Source: Polymorphobacter_B sp038225475
Lineage (GTDB): Bacteria > Pseudomonadota > Alphaproteobacteria > Sphingomonadales > Sphingomonadaceae
Reading direction: 5' to 3'
DNA length: 61,404 nucleotides
NCBI GenBank assembly: GCA_038225475.1
Contig: JBBRRA010000012.1
Span: forward strand, 1 to 61,404
In this document: positions 30,625 through 39,810 of the stretch, piece after piece
Layout: every line of letters starts with the position of its first letter
How positions within the stretch are numbered: the first letter of the stretch is position 1
Translations under genes and position numbers: made by a program
The notes under the pieces: generated by a model
Told to the model about the DNA's origin: nothing
Database searches by the model: none
The model's input: the letters and a program-made list of their open reading frames with translations, nothing else

Positions 30625-33507
30625 ATGATTCGGCGAAACGGTCTTCTTGACGGCGTTGCGCTCGGCGCGCTGGCAATCCTGCAGTTTGGCGTCGCCAGCG
30701 CGGCCAATGCACAGGCAGTGAGCCCGCCCGCCGTGGCGACCGCCGCTCCGGAGGATCAGATCATCGTCACCGGCTCGCGCATCCGCCGCGATCCGGTCAA
30801 CCTCGATACGCCGACGATCATCGTCGACCAGACCGCTCTGGCGCAGACCGGACTTTCCGCGATCGCCGATATCCTGCAGCACCTGCCGAGCGCGAGCGGC
30901 GGCCTGAACTCGAAGGTCAACAACAGCGGCAATATCGGCAACCCGCCCGATGGCGGCGGCGTCGGTGCAGGTTCGGCGGAAATCGACCTGCGCTATCTCG
31001 GTGCCAAGCGCACGCTCGTGCTGGTCGATGGGCAGCGCTTCGTCAACGGCGCGAGCGCCAGCGGCATTCCCTCGACAGTCGACCTCAACACGATCCCGGT
31101 CAGTTCGATCGAGCGGATCGAGGTGCTGCAGTAGGGCCAGTCGCCGCTGTACGGCTCCGACGCGCTCGCGGGCGTGGTCAACATCATCACCAAGACCGAG
31201 CAGAAAGGCCTGCAGCTGTCGGGCCAGTTCGGCACCTTCCGCCAAGGCGACGGCCACACCCAGGACTATAATGCCAGCTATGGCTATAAGGGCCCGACGA
31301 CCAGCATTGTCGTCGGCGCGAGCTATGTGAAGCAGGAAGCGGTGCGGACGCGCGATCGCGCCATCTCGCAATTCCCGAACCCCGGCCAGACCAGCTGCAC
31401 CGATCCGGTCGGCGGCTGCAGCAGCGCAACGCTCAACGGCTTTTTCAGCGTCGGCGGCCCGAACCTGACGCTGAAGTCGGCACCGATCACCGGCAAGCCA
31501 CGCTATGACCCGCTGAACCCAACCGGGCCGAACAGCGACTTCCGGCTGTTGACGACCGCCGACCGGTTCAACTTTGCGCCGTTCAACTATTTCCTGACGC
31601 CGTCCGAGCGCTATGGCGGCTACATCAGCGTCAAGCAGGAGCTGAGCTCGAACGTCAATTTTCGCGTCAAGGCCGAATATAGCCGTCGCAATTCGCAAAA
31701 TCAGGCGGCGTTCCTGCCGCTGTTCGTCGGGCCCGATGCGGGCAACGGCAACCTGCTCGACACGATCACGATCGATGCGACCAACCCGTATAATCCGTTC
31801 GGCACCTTGTCGGCGGGCAACCCGGGCGATCCGCCGGCGAATTATTCGACCGTGCGTCGCCGCCTGATCGAAGCCGGGCAGCGCACCTATACCCAGCAAG
31901 TCGATACGATGGCGGTTACCGCAACGCTCGACGGCTCGTTCCATATCGGCGCGCATAAATGGTATTGGGACGTCAATGCCGCGTTCGGATACAACGACGC
32001 CAAGCAAAGCTTCACCGGCAACGTCAACGCGGCGAACCTTGCCCGCGCGCTGGGGCCCGTGGCGCTGTGCACGGCGCCGTGCGTGCCGTTCAACATTTTT
32101 GGTGGTGCCGGTTCGGTAACGCCGGCGATGCTCGCCTATGTCGGCTTTACCGAGCATGACAAAAGCTCGCAGACGCTGAACGATTATACCGCAAACCTCA
32201 GCGGCGACGTGTTCGACCTGCCGGCTGGCCCGGTCGGCCTTGCGGTGGGCTATGAACACCGGCTGCAGCGCGGCTCGTTCGATCCCGATCCGGTCATCGT
32301 TGCCGGGCTTGGAGCCGATATTCCGGCACAGCCCGCGCGCGGCAGCTACCGCTCCGACGAGATCTACGGCGAAGTGCGCGTGCCGATCCTGAAGGAAGTG
32401 CCGGTCTTCTACTCGCTCGAAGCCGACGGCGCGGTGCGCTATTCGAAATATTCGTTCAGCGGCGGCAACACGACGTTTACCGGCACCGGCCTGTGGAAAC
32501 CGGTCCGCGACCTGCTTCTCCGCGGCTCATACGCGCAGGGCTTCCGGGCGCCCAGCATCGGCGAATTGTACGGCGCGGCATCGCGTGCCGACGCGCCGAT
32601 CAACGACCCCTGCACCAACGTCCCGGGATCAGCCTATCAGGGTTCGGCCGTGGTGCGTGCCAACTGCACGGCGAACGGCGTGCCCGCAAACGGCAGCTAT
32701 CAGGAGCCGCTCGGCGGTCAGCTCGGCGTCCTGACCGGCGGCAACGCCGCGCTCAAGCCCGAAACCTCGCGGACCCTGCTGTTCGGCAGCGTCTATTCGC
32801 CCAGCTGGGCGCGGGACAGCGGCTTCGCCAGTTCGTTCAGCCTCGAAGGCAATTACTACGACATCAAGGTGAAGAACGCGATTGCACCGGTCGATGCCCA
32901 GTTGACGTTGCAGCGCTGCGCTTTCTCTGCCGATCCGGTCAGCTGCGCGTCGATCACTCGCACGCCCAACGGCCTGATCTCGCGGATCAATGCGCAGCTG
33001 CAGAATATCGGCGGCATCCGCACGCGCGGCATCGACGTAACCGCCACCTATCGCACGCCGCGCACCGATGCAGGTGTGTTCGGGCTGTCACTCAACGGCA
33101 ACTTCCTGCTCGCCTATGCCGAAACGTTCCCGGCAGCGGTCGGCTTTACGACAACGACCTATCTCGGCAAGACCCGCGGCTTCCCCGATCAGTCGTACCC
33201 GCGCTTCAAGGGGATCGGCGTCGTCGATTGGACCCGCGGTGACTTCGGTACGTCGTTCACCGGCCGCTATATCGATGCGGTGCGCGAAGCCGACGGCAGC
33301 AAGCTCAACAACCGCTTCTACGGCGACGTCCAGGTGATCTATACGCCGTCGGCATTCGAGCGCCGCATCGCGCTGACGGTCGGCGTCAACAACGTCTTCA
33401 ATCAGGGCCCGCCGCCGTGCACGTCGTGCACCGGTCCGAACTTCGATCCGACGACTTACGATGTGCCGGGGCAGTTCGGCTACATTCGCCTGAGCTACAA
33501 GATGTAA
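30625..33507 (+). pseudogene. TonB-dependent receptor with an in-frame amber codon
   Basis: The frame from ATG 30625 encodes a signal peptide (about 1-30), a TonB-box-like start (IIVTGSRIRRDP) and most of the plug, then meets TAG at 31132-31134. The same frame continues without a break to 33507. The codon stands where relatives have an acidic residue in SSIERIEVLQ(E/D)G..PLYGSDALAGVVNIIT, so a GAG to TAG change is the simplest explanation. The rest is a complete 22-strand-type barrel ending at FGYIRLSYKM. The intact product would be 960 residues. The substrate is unknown. It is divergent from the frameshifted DUF885-like gene. Confidence 0.85.
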
Positions 33508-33513
33508 TCCGGA

Positions 33514-33555
33514 GCAGCGGATGTGGGGGCAGCTGTTGCGTCCCGCATCCGCTGC
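33514..33555 (+). terminator. Hairpin after the TonB receptor gene
   Basis: GCAGCGGATGTGGG (33514-33527) pairs with CCCGCATCCGCTGC (33542-33555) over 14 bases with one G-U pair and a 14-base loop. It starts 7 bases after the stop. No T-tract follows. The rest of the gap to cysD shows no clear riboswitch. Confidence 0.55.
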
Positions 33556-33652
33556 GCACCGGCAGCGTCGCGCCAGCGGCGTGGATATGAATCTTGCACG
33601 TCGCTACGCACGGCGCATGTAATTCTCGTCGCCAGTCGGCTATGGCCGTCGC

Positions 33653-34591
33653 ATGACCAGCGAAGCCGAGCGTTCGATGCCCGCCCCCGCCCCGAGCGGG
33701 CTGACGCATTTGCAACGCCTCGAGGCGGAATCGATTCATATCCTGCGCGAGGTGGTCGCCGAGGCTGACAAGCCGGTGATGCTGTACAGCGTCGGCAAGG
33801 ATTCAGCGGTGATGCTGCATCTCGCGCGCAAGGCGTTTTACCCGTCACCGCCGCCGTTTCCGCTGCTGCACGTCGATACGACCTGGAAGTTCAAGGCGAT
33901 GTATGCGCTGCGTGACCAGATGGCGCGCGACAGCGGCATGGAGCTTTTGGTCCATAAAAGTCCCGAGGCAATGGCGCGCGGCATCAACCCGTTCGACCAT
34001 GGCGCGCTTCATACCGACATGTGGAAAACCGAGGGGCTCAAGCAGGCGCTCGACAGTCATGGCTTCGACGTGGCGTTCGGCGGGGCGCGCCGCGACGAGG
34101 AGAAAAGCCGCGCGAAGGAGCGCATTTTCTCGTTCCGCACCGCGACGCACGGCTGGGATCCGAAGAATCAGCGGCCCGAGCTTTGGCACCTGTACAATGC
34201 CAAAAAGGCGCGCGGCGAAAGCATCCGGGTGTTCCCGATCTCGAACTGGACCGAGCTCGACGTCTGGCAATATATTCAGCTCAACGACATTCCGATCGTG
34301 CCGCTGTATTTCGCCGCGCGCCGCCCGACGGTGGAGCGGGACGGCATGATCCTGATGGTCGACGACGAGCGCTTTCGCCTGTTGCCCGGTGAAATCCCGG
34401 TCGAGCGGTCGATCCGGTTTCGAACGCTTGGCTGCTATCCGCTGACGGGCGCGGTCGAAAGCGAAGCAGCCACGCTGAGTGCAGTCATCCAGGAAATGCT
34501 GCTGACGACGACATCGGAGCGCCAGGGCCGCGCGATCGACCATGACCAAGCGGCGTCGATGGAAAAAAAGAAGGCGGAGGGGTATTTCTGA
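33653..34591 (+). CDS. cysD: Sulfate adenylyltransferase subunit 2
   Basis: 312 residues. The PP-loop is YSVGKDSAVML, and the family segments FGGARRDEEKSRAKERIFSFR and SNWTELDVWQYI are present. CysD forms adenosine 5'-phosphosulfate from ATP and sulfate, driven by the CysN GTPase. The start may be 33653 or the ATG at 33677; conserved sequence begins at LTHLQRLEAESIHI. The stop shares a base with the start of cysNC. Confidence 0.95.
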   Translation: MTSEAERSMPAPAPSGLTHLQRLEAESIHILREVVAEADKPVMLYSVGKDSAVMLHLARKAFYPSPPPFPLLHVDTTWKFKAMYALRDQMARDSGMELLVHKSPEAMARGINPFDHGALHTDMWKTEGLKQALDSHGFDVAFGGARRDEEKSRAKERIFSFRTATHGWDPKNQRPELWHLYNAKKARGESIRVFPISNWTELDVWQYIQLNDIPIVPLYFAARRPTVERDGMILMVDDERFRLLPGEIPVERSIRFRTLGCYPLTGAVESEAATLSAVIQEMLLTTTSERQGRAIDHDQAASMEKKKAEGYF

Positions 34592-36513
34592 TGGCATCCC
34601 CGATTGCCGATAACAGCTACCGCGCCGAGGCGTTGATCGCCACCGACATCGACGCCTATCTGGTGCAGCAACAGGCAAAGTCACTGCTGCGGTTCATCAC
34701 CTGCGGCTCGGTCGATGACGGTAAGTCGACGCTGATCGGACGGCTGCTCTACGATTCGAAGGTGATCTTCGAGGATCAGCTGGCGGCGCTCGAAGCCGAC
34801 AGCAAGCGCGTCGGCACGCAGGGTCAGAACATCGATTTCGCGCTGCTCGTCGATGGGCTGGCAGCCGAGCGCGAGCAGGGCATCACCATCGACGTCGCCT
34901 ACCGCTTTTTCTCGACGCCCAAGCGCAAGTTCATTGTCGCCGATACGCCAGGGCACGAGCAATATACGCGCAACATGATTACCGGCGCGTCGACCGCCGA
35001 CCTTGCCATCATCCTGATAGATGCGCGCAAGGGCGTGCTGACGCAAACCCGCCGCCACAGCTATCTGGTGCACCTGATCGGCATTCGCAACATCGTGGTC
35101 GCGGTCAACAAGATGGATCTGATCGACTACGACGCCGCCCGCTATGCGGCGATCGTTGCGGAATACCGCGCGTTTGCCACGTCGATCGGCATCGGCGAAG
35201 CCGTGGCGATCCCGATTTCGGGGGTCAACGGCGACAATATCACCACCAAGTCGGCAGCGACGCCGTGGTATGCCGGGCCGACGCTGATCGACCACCTCGA
35301 AAGCGTCCCGATCGATGCGACGGGAGCAAGCGCGCGACCGTTCCGGTTGCCGGTGCAATGGGTCAACCGGCCCAATCTCGATTTCCGCGGCTTTTCCGGA
35401 ATGATCGCGTCGGGCACGGTCAGGCCGGGCGACGCGGTTCGCGTGCTGCCCAGCGGCAGGCTGTCGACGGTGGCGCGGATCGTCACGATGGACGGCGACC
35501 TCGATGCTGCCGTGGCGGGCCAGTCGGTCACCATGACGCTTGCCGACGAAGTCGATTGCTCGCGCGGCGACGTCATCGCGGTGGCCGCCGATCCACCGCA
35601 GGTCGCCGACCAGTTCGAGGCGACTCTGATCTGGATGGCGGACGAGCCGATGATCCCCGGACGATCCTATTGGCTCAAACTCGGCACGCAGACGGTATCC
35701 GCCAGCGTGGCTGCACCGAAGTACCAGGTCGATGTCAACACGATGACGCACCTTGCGGCCAAGACGCTGGCATTGAACGCGATCGGCGTGGTGACGCTGA
35801 CTGCCGAGCGGCCGCTTGTGTTCGAGCCCTATGCCGACAACCGCGACCTTGGCGGATTCATTCTGATCGACAAGCTGACCAATGCGACGGTCGGTGCGGG
35901 CATGCTCCACTTTGCCCTGCGCCGTGCTGCCAATGTGCATTGGCAGGCGACCGACACAACGCGCGAAAAGCGCGCGCAGCTTAAAAATCAGAAAGCCGCC
36001 GTGCTGTGGTTCACCGGGCTGTCGGGGGCGGGCAAGTCGACGATTGCCAATCTGGTCGAAAAAAAGCTGACGCGGATGAACCGCCACGCGTTCCTGCTCG
36101 ACGGCGACAATGTTCGCCACGGCCTGAACAAGGACCTTGGGTTTACCGACGCGGATCGGATCGAGAACATCCGCCGCGTCGGCGAGGTGGCACGGTTGAT
36201 GAGCGATGCCGGGCTGATCGTCATAACCGCGTTCATCTCGCCGTTCCGCGCCGAACGCGCGATGGTCCGCGAGATGATCGCCCCGGGCGAGTTTACCGAA
36301 GTCTTAATCGACACCAGCCTTGCCGATGCCGAGGCGCGCGACGTCAAGGGGCTGTATAAAAAGGCGCGCGCTGGAAAGCTGCGCAACTTCACCGGCATCG
36401 ATAGCCCGTATGAAGCGCCGCTCGATCCTGAAATCCGGATCGACACCGCCGCGATGACACCCGAGCAGGCCGCCGATTTCATCATCGACCGATTGCTCGA
36501 CGAGGGCGGCTAA
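34591..36513 (+). CDS. cysNC: Bifunctional sulfate adenylyltransferase subunit 1/adenylylsulfate kinase
   Basis: 640 residues. The N-terminal GTPase (CysN, about 1-440) has GSVDDGKSTLIGRLL, DTPGHEQYTRNM and NKMDLI. The C-terminal CysC kinase (about 460-640) has GLSGAGKSTIANL and LDGDNVRHGLNKDLGF. Together with CysD it converts sulfate to PAPS. PAPS serves cysteine synthesis or sulfation of glycans; the same CysD/CysNC arrangement is known as NodPQ in rhizobia. A glycan cluster follows, but no sulfotransferase is seen in the window. Confidence 0.95.
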   Translation: MASPIADNSYRAEALIATDIDAYLVQQQAKSLLRFITCGSVDDGKSTLIGRLLYDSKVIFEDQLAALEADSKRVGTQGQNIDFALLVDGLAAEREQGITIDVAYRFFSTPKRKFIVADTPGHEQYTRNMITGASTADLAIILIDARKGVLTQTRRHSYLVHLIGIRNIVVAVNKMDLIDYDAARYAAIVAEYRAFATSIGIGEAVAIPISGVNGDNITTKSAATPWYAGPTLIDHLESVPIDATGASARPFRLPVQWVNRPNLDFRGFSGMIASGTVRPGDAVRVLPSGRLSTVARIVTMDGDLDAAVAGQSVTMTLADEVDCSRGDVIAVAADPPQVADQFEATLIWMADEPMIPGRSYWLKLGTQTVSASVAAPKYQVDVNTMTHLAAKTLALNAIGVVTLTAERPLVFEPYADNRDLGGFILIDKLTNATVGAGMLHFALRRAANVHWQATDTTREKRAQLKNQKAAVLWFTGLSGAGKSTIANLVEKKLTRMNRHAFLLDGDNVRHGLNKDLGFTDADRIENIRRVGEVARLMSDAGLIVITAFISPFRAERAMVREMIAPGEFTEVLIDTSLADAEARDVKGLYKKARAGKLRNFTGIDSPYEAPLDPEIRIDTAAMTPEQAADFIIDRLLDEGG

Positions 36514-36617
36514 ACCACCCGCGTTTACCGGATTGAAGGCTTCTATCGGCACTAGGGTTTCGGGGACTATTAATACTTCGTTCGACGATCGGTTTATCCC
36601 GCCACAGAAGGGGCCTG

Positions 36618-38132
36618 ATGAGCGAGACGACACGGATGCCGGGGGGCTGGGCGTTGCGCCAGTGGCAATCGCAGTCGACGTCCGGACTGGACGCCGCCGC
36701 GATCGGCGTATGGCTCGTGCTGCCCAGCCTGCTGTTCTGTGCGTTTATCGGCAATGTGGCGCTCGGGCTCGGTTTTGCCGCCGTACTGATGTTTGTGCTG
36801 CCGGCGTTTCGCACGATCGCGGAGCCGCACGCGCCCGCCGTCACGCTTGCCTGTGCGTTGGCGGCAGTTACCCTGACGACGCTGGGCGGCGAAGGGCGGC
36901 TGGTCGGTGCCACGCTGGACTGGCTGGTGCGCGACGCCGTGCTCCACGATCTGGTCGCGCAGCCGTGGCCGTTCGTCTATCGCTTCGACGGCGCTGACTG
37001 GCTGTTGCGCGCGCCGCTGGGGATGTACCTGCTACCGGCGGCGGTGGGCAAGGTCGCCGGGCAATATGCAGCAACGCTTGCCTTGTGGTTGCAGAATACA
37101 CTCGCGCTGTTCGGCATCCTGCGCATCCTGTGCAGCGCGGCCCCGGCCGCACGCGGGATCACGGTCCTGCTGGTATTCTGCGTGTTCAGCGGCTGGGACG
37201 TGCCTGGCGCGCTGGTGGCCAATCCGGGCGCACCGCTGCCCGATGACATCGGCTGGTGGGCGGGTGCGTTCCAATATTCCTCGACGATGACCCTGGCCTT
37301 CTGGGTTCCCAATCACGCGCTGGCAGGCTGGGCGGTCGCGGCATTGCTGTTGTTGTGGGACACCGGCCGCATCCGGATCGGCGTGCTGATGATGGGAACC
37401 GCGCTGTCGTTATTCTGGTCGCCGTTTGCGCTGATGGGCGCGGTACCGTTCGTGCTCAAGGCGGGCGTCGAGGCGTTGGCGCGGCGGCAGATCGGTTGGC
37501 GCGACGTGGCGTTGCCGGCACTTCTCACCGCCGCACTGGTGCCGCTCGTCGCCTATCTGACAAGCGATAGCGCAGCGGTCCCGCACGGTTTCCAGCCGCT
37601 GATCCCCGAATTCGGCCATCGCTATGCCGCATTCATCATCTTCGAACTGCTGCCGTTCATGCTGATCAACGTGCTGTTCGGCGAGGCCGGTGGCTTTGCC
37701 AAATCAACCTATCTCGTTGCAGTTGCCTCGCTGATCCTGATACCGTTCTACCGGATGGGGGCGGCGAATGACTTCGTGATGCGGGCATCGATCCCGGCGC
37801 TGGCGGTGGTTGCGGTCACCACCGGCCACACCGCCTATGCGGTGCTGCGCGACGGCCGCGCGTGGAAGATCGCGGTAGTCGGCATCGTGGTCACGCTCGG
37901 CGCGCTGACCGGTGTGTCGCAACTCCACAGCATACTCCATGCGCCCAACAACGGCACCAGCACCTGCGACCTGATCGAGGCATGGGATCAGGACCCGATC
38001 GGGTCGGCATCGAAGGCGCATTACCTCGTCGACGTCACGCATCTGCCCGCGCTGCTGCAACCGCACCGCGCGCAGCCGTATCCCACCGGACCGACCAAGG
38101 CGCGCTGCGTCGATCAAAGGCTGAAGCGATGA
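36618..38132 (+). CDS. Large polytopic membrane protein of unknown function
   Basis: 504 residues with roughly ten to twelve membrane helices and a hydrophilic C-terminal tail of about 60 residues. No glycosyltransferase motif such as a DxD or an acidic loop after helix 1 is certain; the stretch VYRFDGADWLLRAPLGMY after about residue 115 is the longest polar loop. Its stop overlaps the start of the transketolase gene (ATGA), so it belongs to the glycan operon. It may be a GT-C-like transferase, flippase or polymerase; I do not recognise the family. Confidence 0.7.
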   Translation: MSETTRMPGGWALRQWQSQSTSGLDAAAIGVWLVLPSLLFCAFIGNVALGLGFAAVLMFVLPAFRTIAEPHAPAVTLACALAAVTLTTLGGEGRLVGATLDWLVRDAVLHDLVAQPWPFVYRFDGADWLLRAPLGMYLLPAAVGKVAGQYAATLALWLQNTLALFGILRILCSAAPAARGITVLLVFCVFSGWDVPGALVANPGAPLPDDIGWWAGAFQYSSTMTLAFWVPNHALAGWAVAALLLLWDTGRIRIGVLMMGTALSLFWSPFALMGAVPFVLKAGVEALARRQIGWRDVALPALLTAALVPLVAYLTSDSAAVPHGFQPLIPEFGHRYAAFIIFELLPFMLINVLFGEAGGFAKSTYLVAVASLILIPFYRMGAANDFVMRASIPALAVVAVTTGHTAYAVLRDGRAWKIAVVGIVVTLGALTGVSQLHSILHAPNNGTSTCDLIEAWDQDPIGSASKAHYLVDVTHLPALLQPHRAQPYPTGPTKARCVDQRLKR

Positions 38133-38911
38133 CCGCCGCGACACGCCCCAACGCCGTCACCCCCGCCCGGGCGCGGGCGCGACTGCTGCAGATGCACTAT
38201 GAGGCGAAGGTCGGGCATATCGGCGGCAACCTGTCGGCGCTCGATGCGATGCTGCATCTGCATACGCAGGTGATCGGTGACGACGATGTTTTCGTGCTGT
38301 CGAAGGGCCATTCGGCGGGTGCATTATATATCGCGCTCTGGGCGATCGGCGAGATTGCCGATGAGGAACTCGCCAGCTTCCACAAGGACAACACCCGCCT
38401 CGGCGGGCATCCGGTGGCGCATTGGCACAAGCGCATCGTGTTCGCCACCGGCAGCCTTGGACACGGGCTTGGGCTGGCCGCAGGCGTGGCGCTCGGCAAA
38501 CGGCTGCGCGGCGAAAACGGCACCGTTTACTGCCTGCTGTCCGACGGCGAGTGCGAGGAGGGTTCGATCTGGGAGGCGGCGATGTTTGCGCGGCACCAGA
38601 AGCTCGCCAACCTCGTCGTGCTCGTCGATGCAAACGGCTTGCAGGGGTTCGGATCGACTGCCGAGGTTGCGTCGCTCGAACCGCTGGCACCGAAATTCGC
38701 GGGCTTCGGGCTCGACACCGTCGAGATCGACGGTCATTCACCGGGCGCGCTCGATGCAGCGCTCGACGGCCGCAGCGACGCGCCGCGTGTCATCCTGCTG
38801 CGGACCATCAAGGGCAAAGGCGTGTCGTTCATGGAAGGGCGCATGGAATGGCATTACCTCGCGCTCAACGATGACCAATATCGTGCGGCACTGACGGAGC
38901 TTGGCGCATGA
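38129..38911 (+). CDS. Transketolase, N-terminal (thiamine-diphosphate binding) subunit
   Basis: 260 residues. Typical segments are HIGGNLSALDAM, FVLSKGHSAGALY, TGSLGHGLGLAAGVALG and the metal/ThDP motif SDGECEEGSIWEAAMFA. This is half of a transketolase; the other half is the next gene, with an ATGA overlap. Split transketolases transfer two-carbon ketol units and often occur in specialised sugar pathways. Its position between glycan genes suggests that it makes a sugar precursor for this cluster, not that it serves central metabolism. Confidence 0.92.
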   Translation: MTAATRPNAVTPARARARLLQMHYEAKVGHIGGNLSALDAMLHLHTQVIGDDDVFVLSKGHSAGALYIALWAIGEIADEELASFHKDNTRLGGHPVAHWHKRIVFATGSLGHGLGLAAGVALGKRLRGENGTVYCLLSDGECEEGSIWEAAMFARHQKLANLVVLVDANGLQGFGSTAEVASLEPLAPKFAGFGLDTVEIDGHSPGALDAALDGRSDAPRVILLRTIKGKGVSFMEGRMEWHYLALNDDQYRAALTELGA

Positions 38912-39810
38912 GAAATGCCTTTTGCGCCGCACTCGTGACGCTGGCCGCCGAGCGGCAGTTCGCGTTCCTGACCGGCGACCTCGGTTTCATGGCATTGGAG
39001 CCGTTGCAGGCGGCAATGGGCGAGCGCTTCATCAACGCCGGCGTCGCCGAACAGAATATGGTCAGCGTCGCTGCCGGCATGGCCAGCGGCGGGCTGCAAA
39101 GCTGGGCGTATAGCATTGCGCCGTTCGTCTATGCGCGCCCGTTCGAGCAGATCCGCAACGACGTCTGCCTGCACGACCTCGACGTCAAGCTGGTCGCCAA
39201 TGGCGGTGGCTATGGCTACGGCGTGATGGGCGCGACGCACCATGCGATCGAGGATTATGGCGTGATGAGCGCGCTGCAGAATATGCGCGTGCATGTCCCC
39301 GCGTTCGCCGACGATATCGCGCCGATCGCGGCGCGCATGGCAGCCGACCCGCACCCGGCCTATCTGCGGCTTGGCCGCTGCGAGAAGCCGAAGGACCACC
39401 GGCTGCCCGATTATGCGCCGTGGCGGCGGTTGCTGACCGGCGCGACCGGCGTGCTGGTCGTCGTCGGCCCGGGCGCGGGCGGCGTGCTCGCACTCGCGTC
39501 GACGCTGCCCGAGGCGCATCGGCCCGACGTCTGGGTGGCAACCGAGCTGCCGTTTACGGTCGAGGCAATGCCGCTGCTGCTGATCGAGCGGATCCGTACC
39601 ACGGGGGCGCTGTTCGTGCTGGAGGAGCATGTCGCGCAGGGCGGTGCCGGGCAGATGCTCGCCCATCTGCTGCTGGTGAACGGCATGGCGCCGCGCCGGT
39701 TCGAGCATTTTCATGCGCATGGCTACCGTTCGGGTCGCTACGGCTCGCAGATGTTCCACCGCACCGAAAACGGCATCGATCCAGCCACCGTGCTCGCGGC
39801 GACCGTATGA
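38908..39810 (+). CDS. Transketolase, C-terminal (pyrimidine-binding) subunit
   Basis: 300 residues. The catalytic glutamate is in INAGVAEQNMVSVAAGMA. GGYGYGVMGATHHAIEDYGVM gives the substrate-side histidines, and the C-terminal domain starts around TGATGVLVVVGPG. It pairs with the preceding subunit to form an active two-chain enzyme. The stop overlaps the start of the epimerase-glycosyltransferase gene. Confidence 0.92.
   Translation: MRNAFCAALVTLAAERQFAFLTGDLGFMALEPLQAAMGERFINAGVAEQNMVSVAAGMASGGLQSWAYSIAPFVYARPFEQIRNDVCLHDLDVKLVANGGGYGYGVMGATHHAIEDYGVMSALQNMRVHVPAFADDIAPIAARMAADPHPAYLRLGRCEKPKDHRLPDYAPWRRLLTGATGVLVVVGPGAGGVLALASTLPEAHRPDVWVATELPFTVEAMPLLLIERIRTTGALFVLEEHVAQGGAGQMLAHLLLVNGMAPRRFEHFHAHGYRSGRYGSQMFHRTENGIDPATVLAATV

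Noticed and set aside
33508..33652. Riboswitch or attenuator before cysD
   Set aside because: Only a terminator-like hairpin is visible; no conserved SAM or other riboswitch elements were recognised.
33653..36513. cysD-cysNC as part of a complete sulfation system with the glycan genes
   Set aside because: No sulfotransferase or PAP phosphatase gene is present, and a 104-base gap separates cysNC from the next gene, so a functional link is only a possibility.
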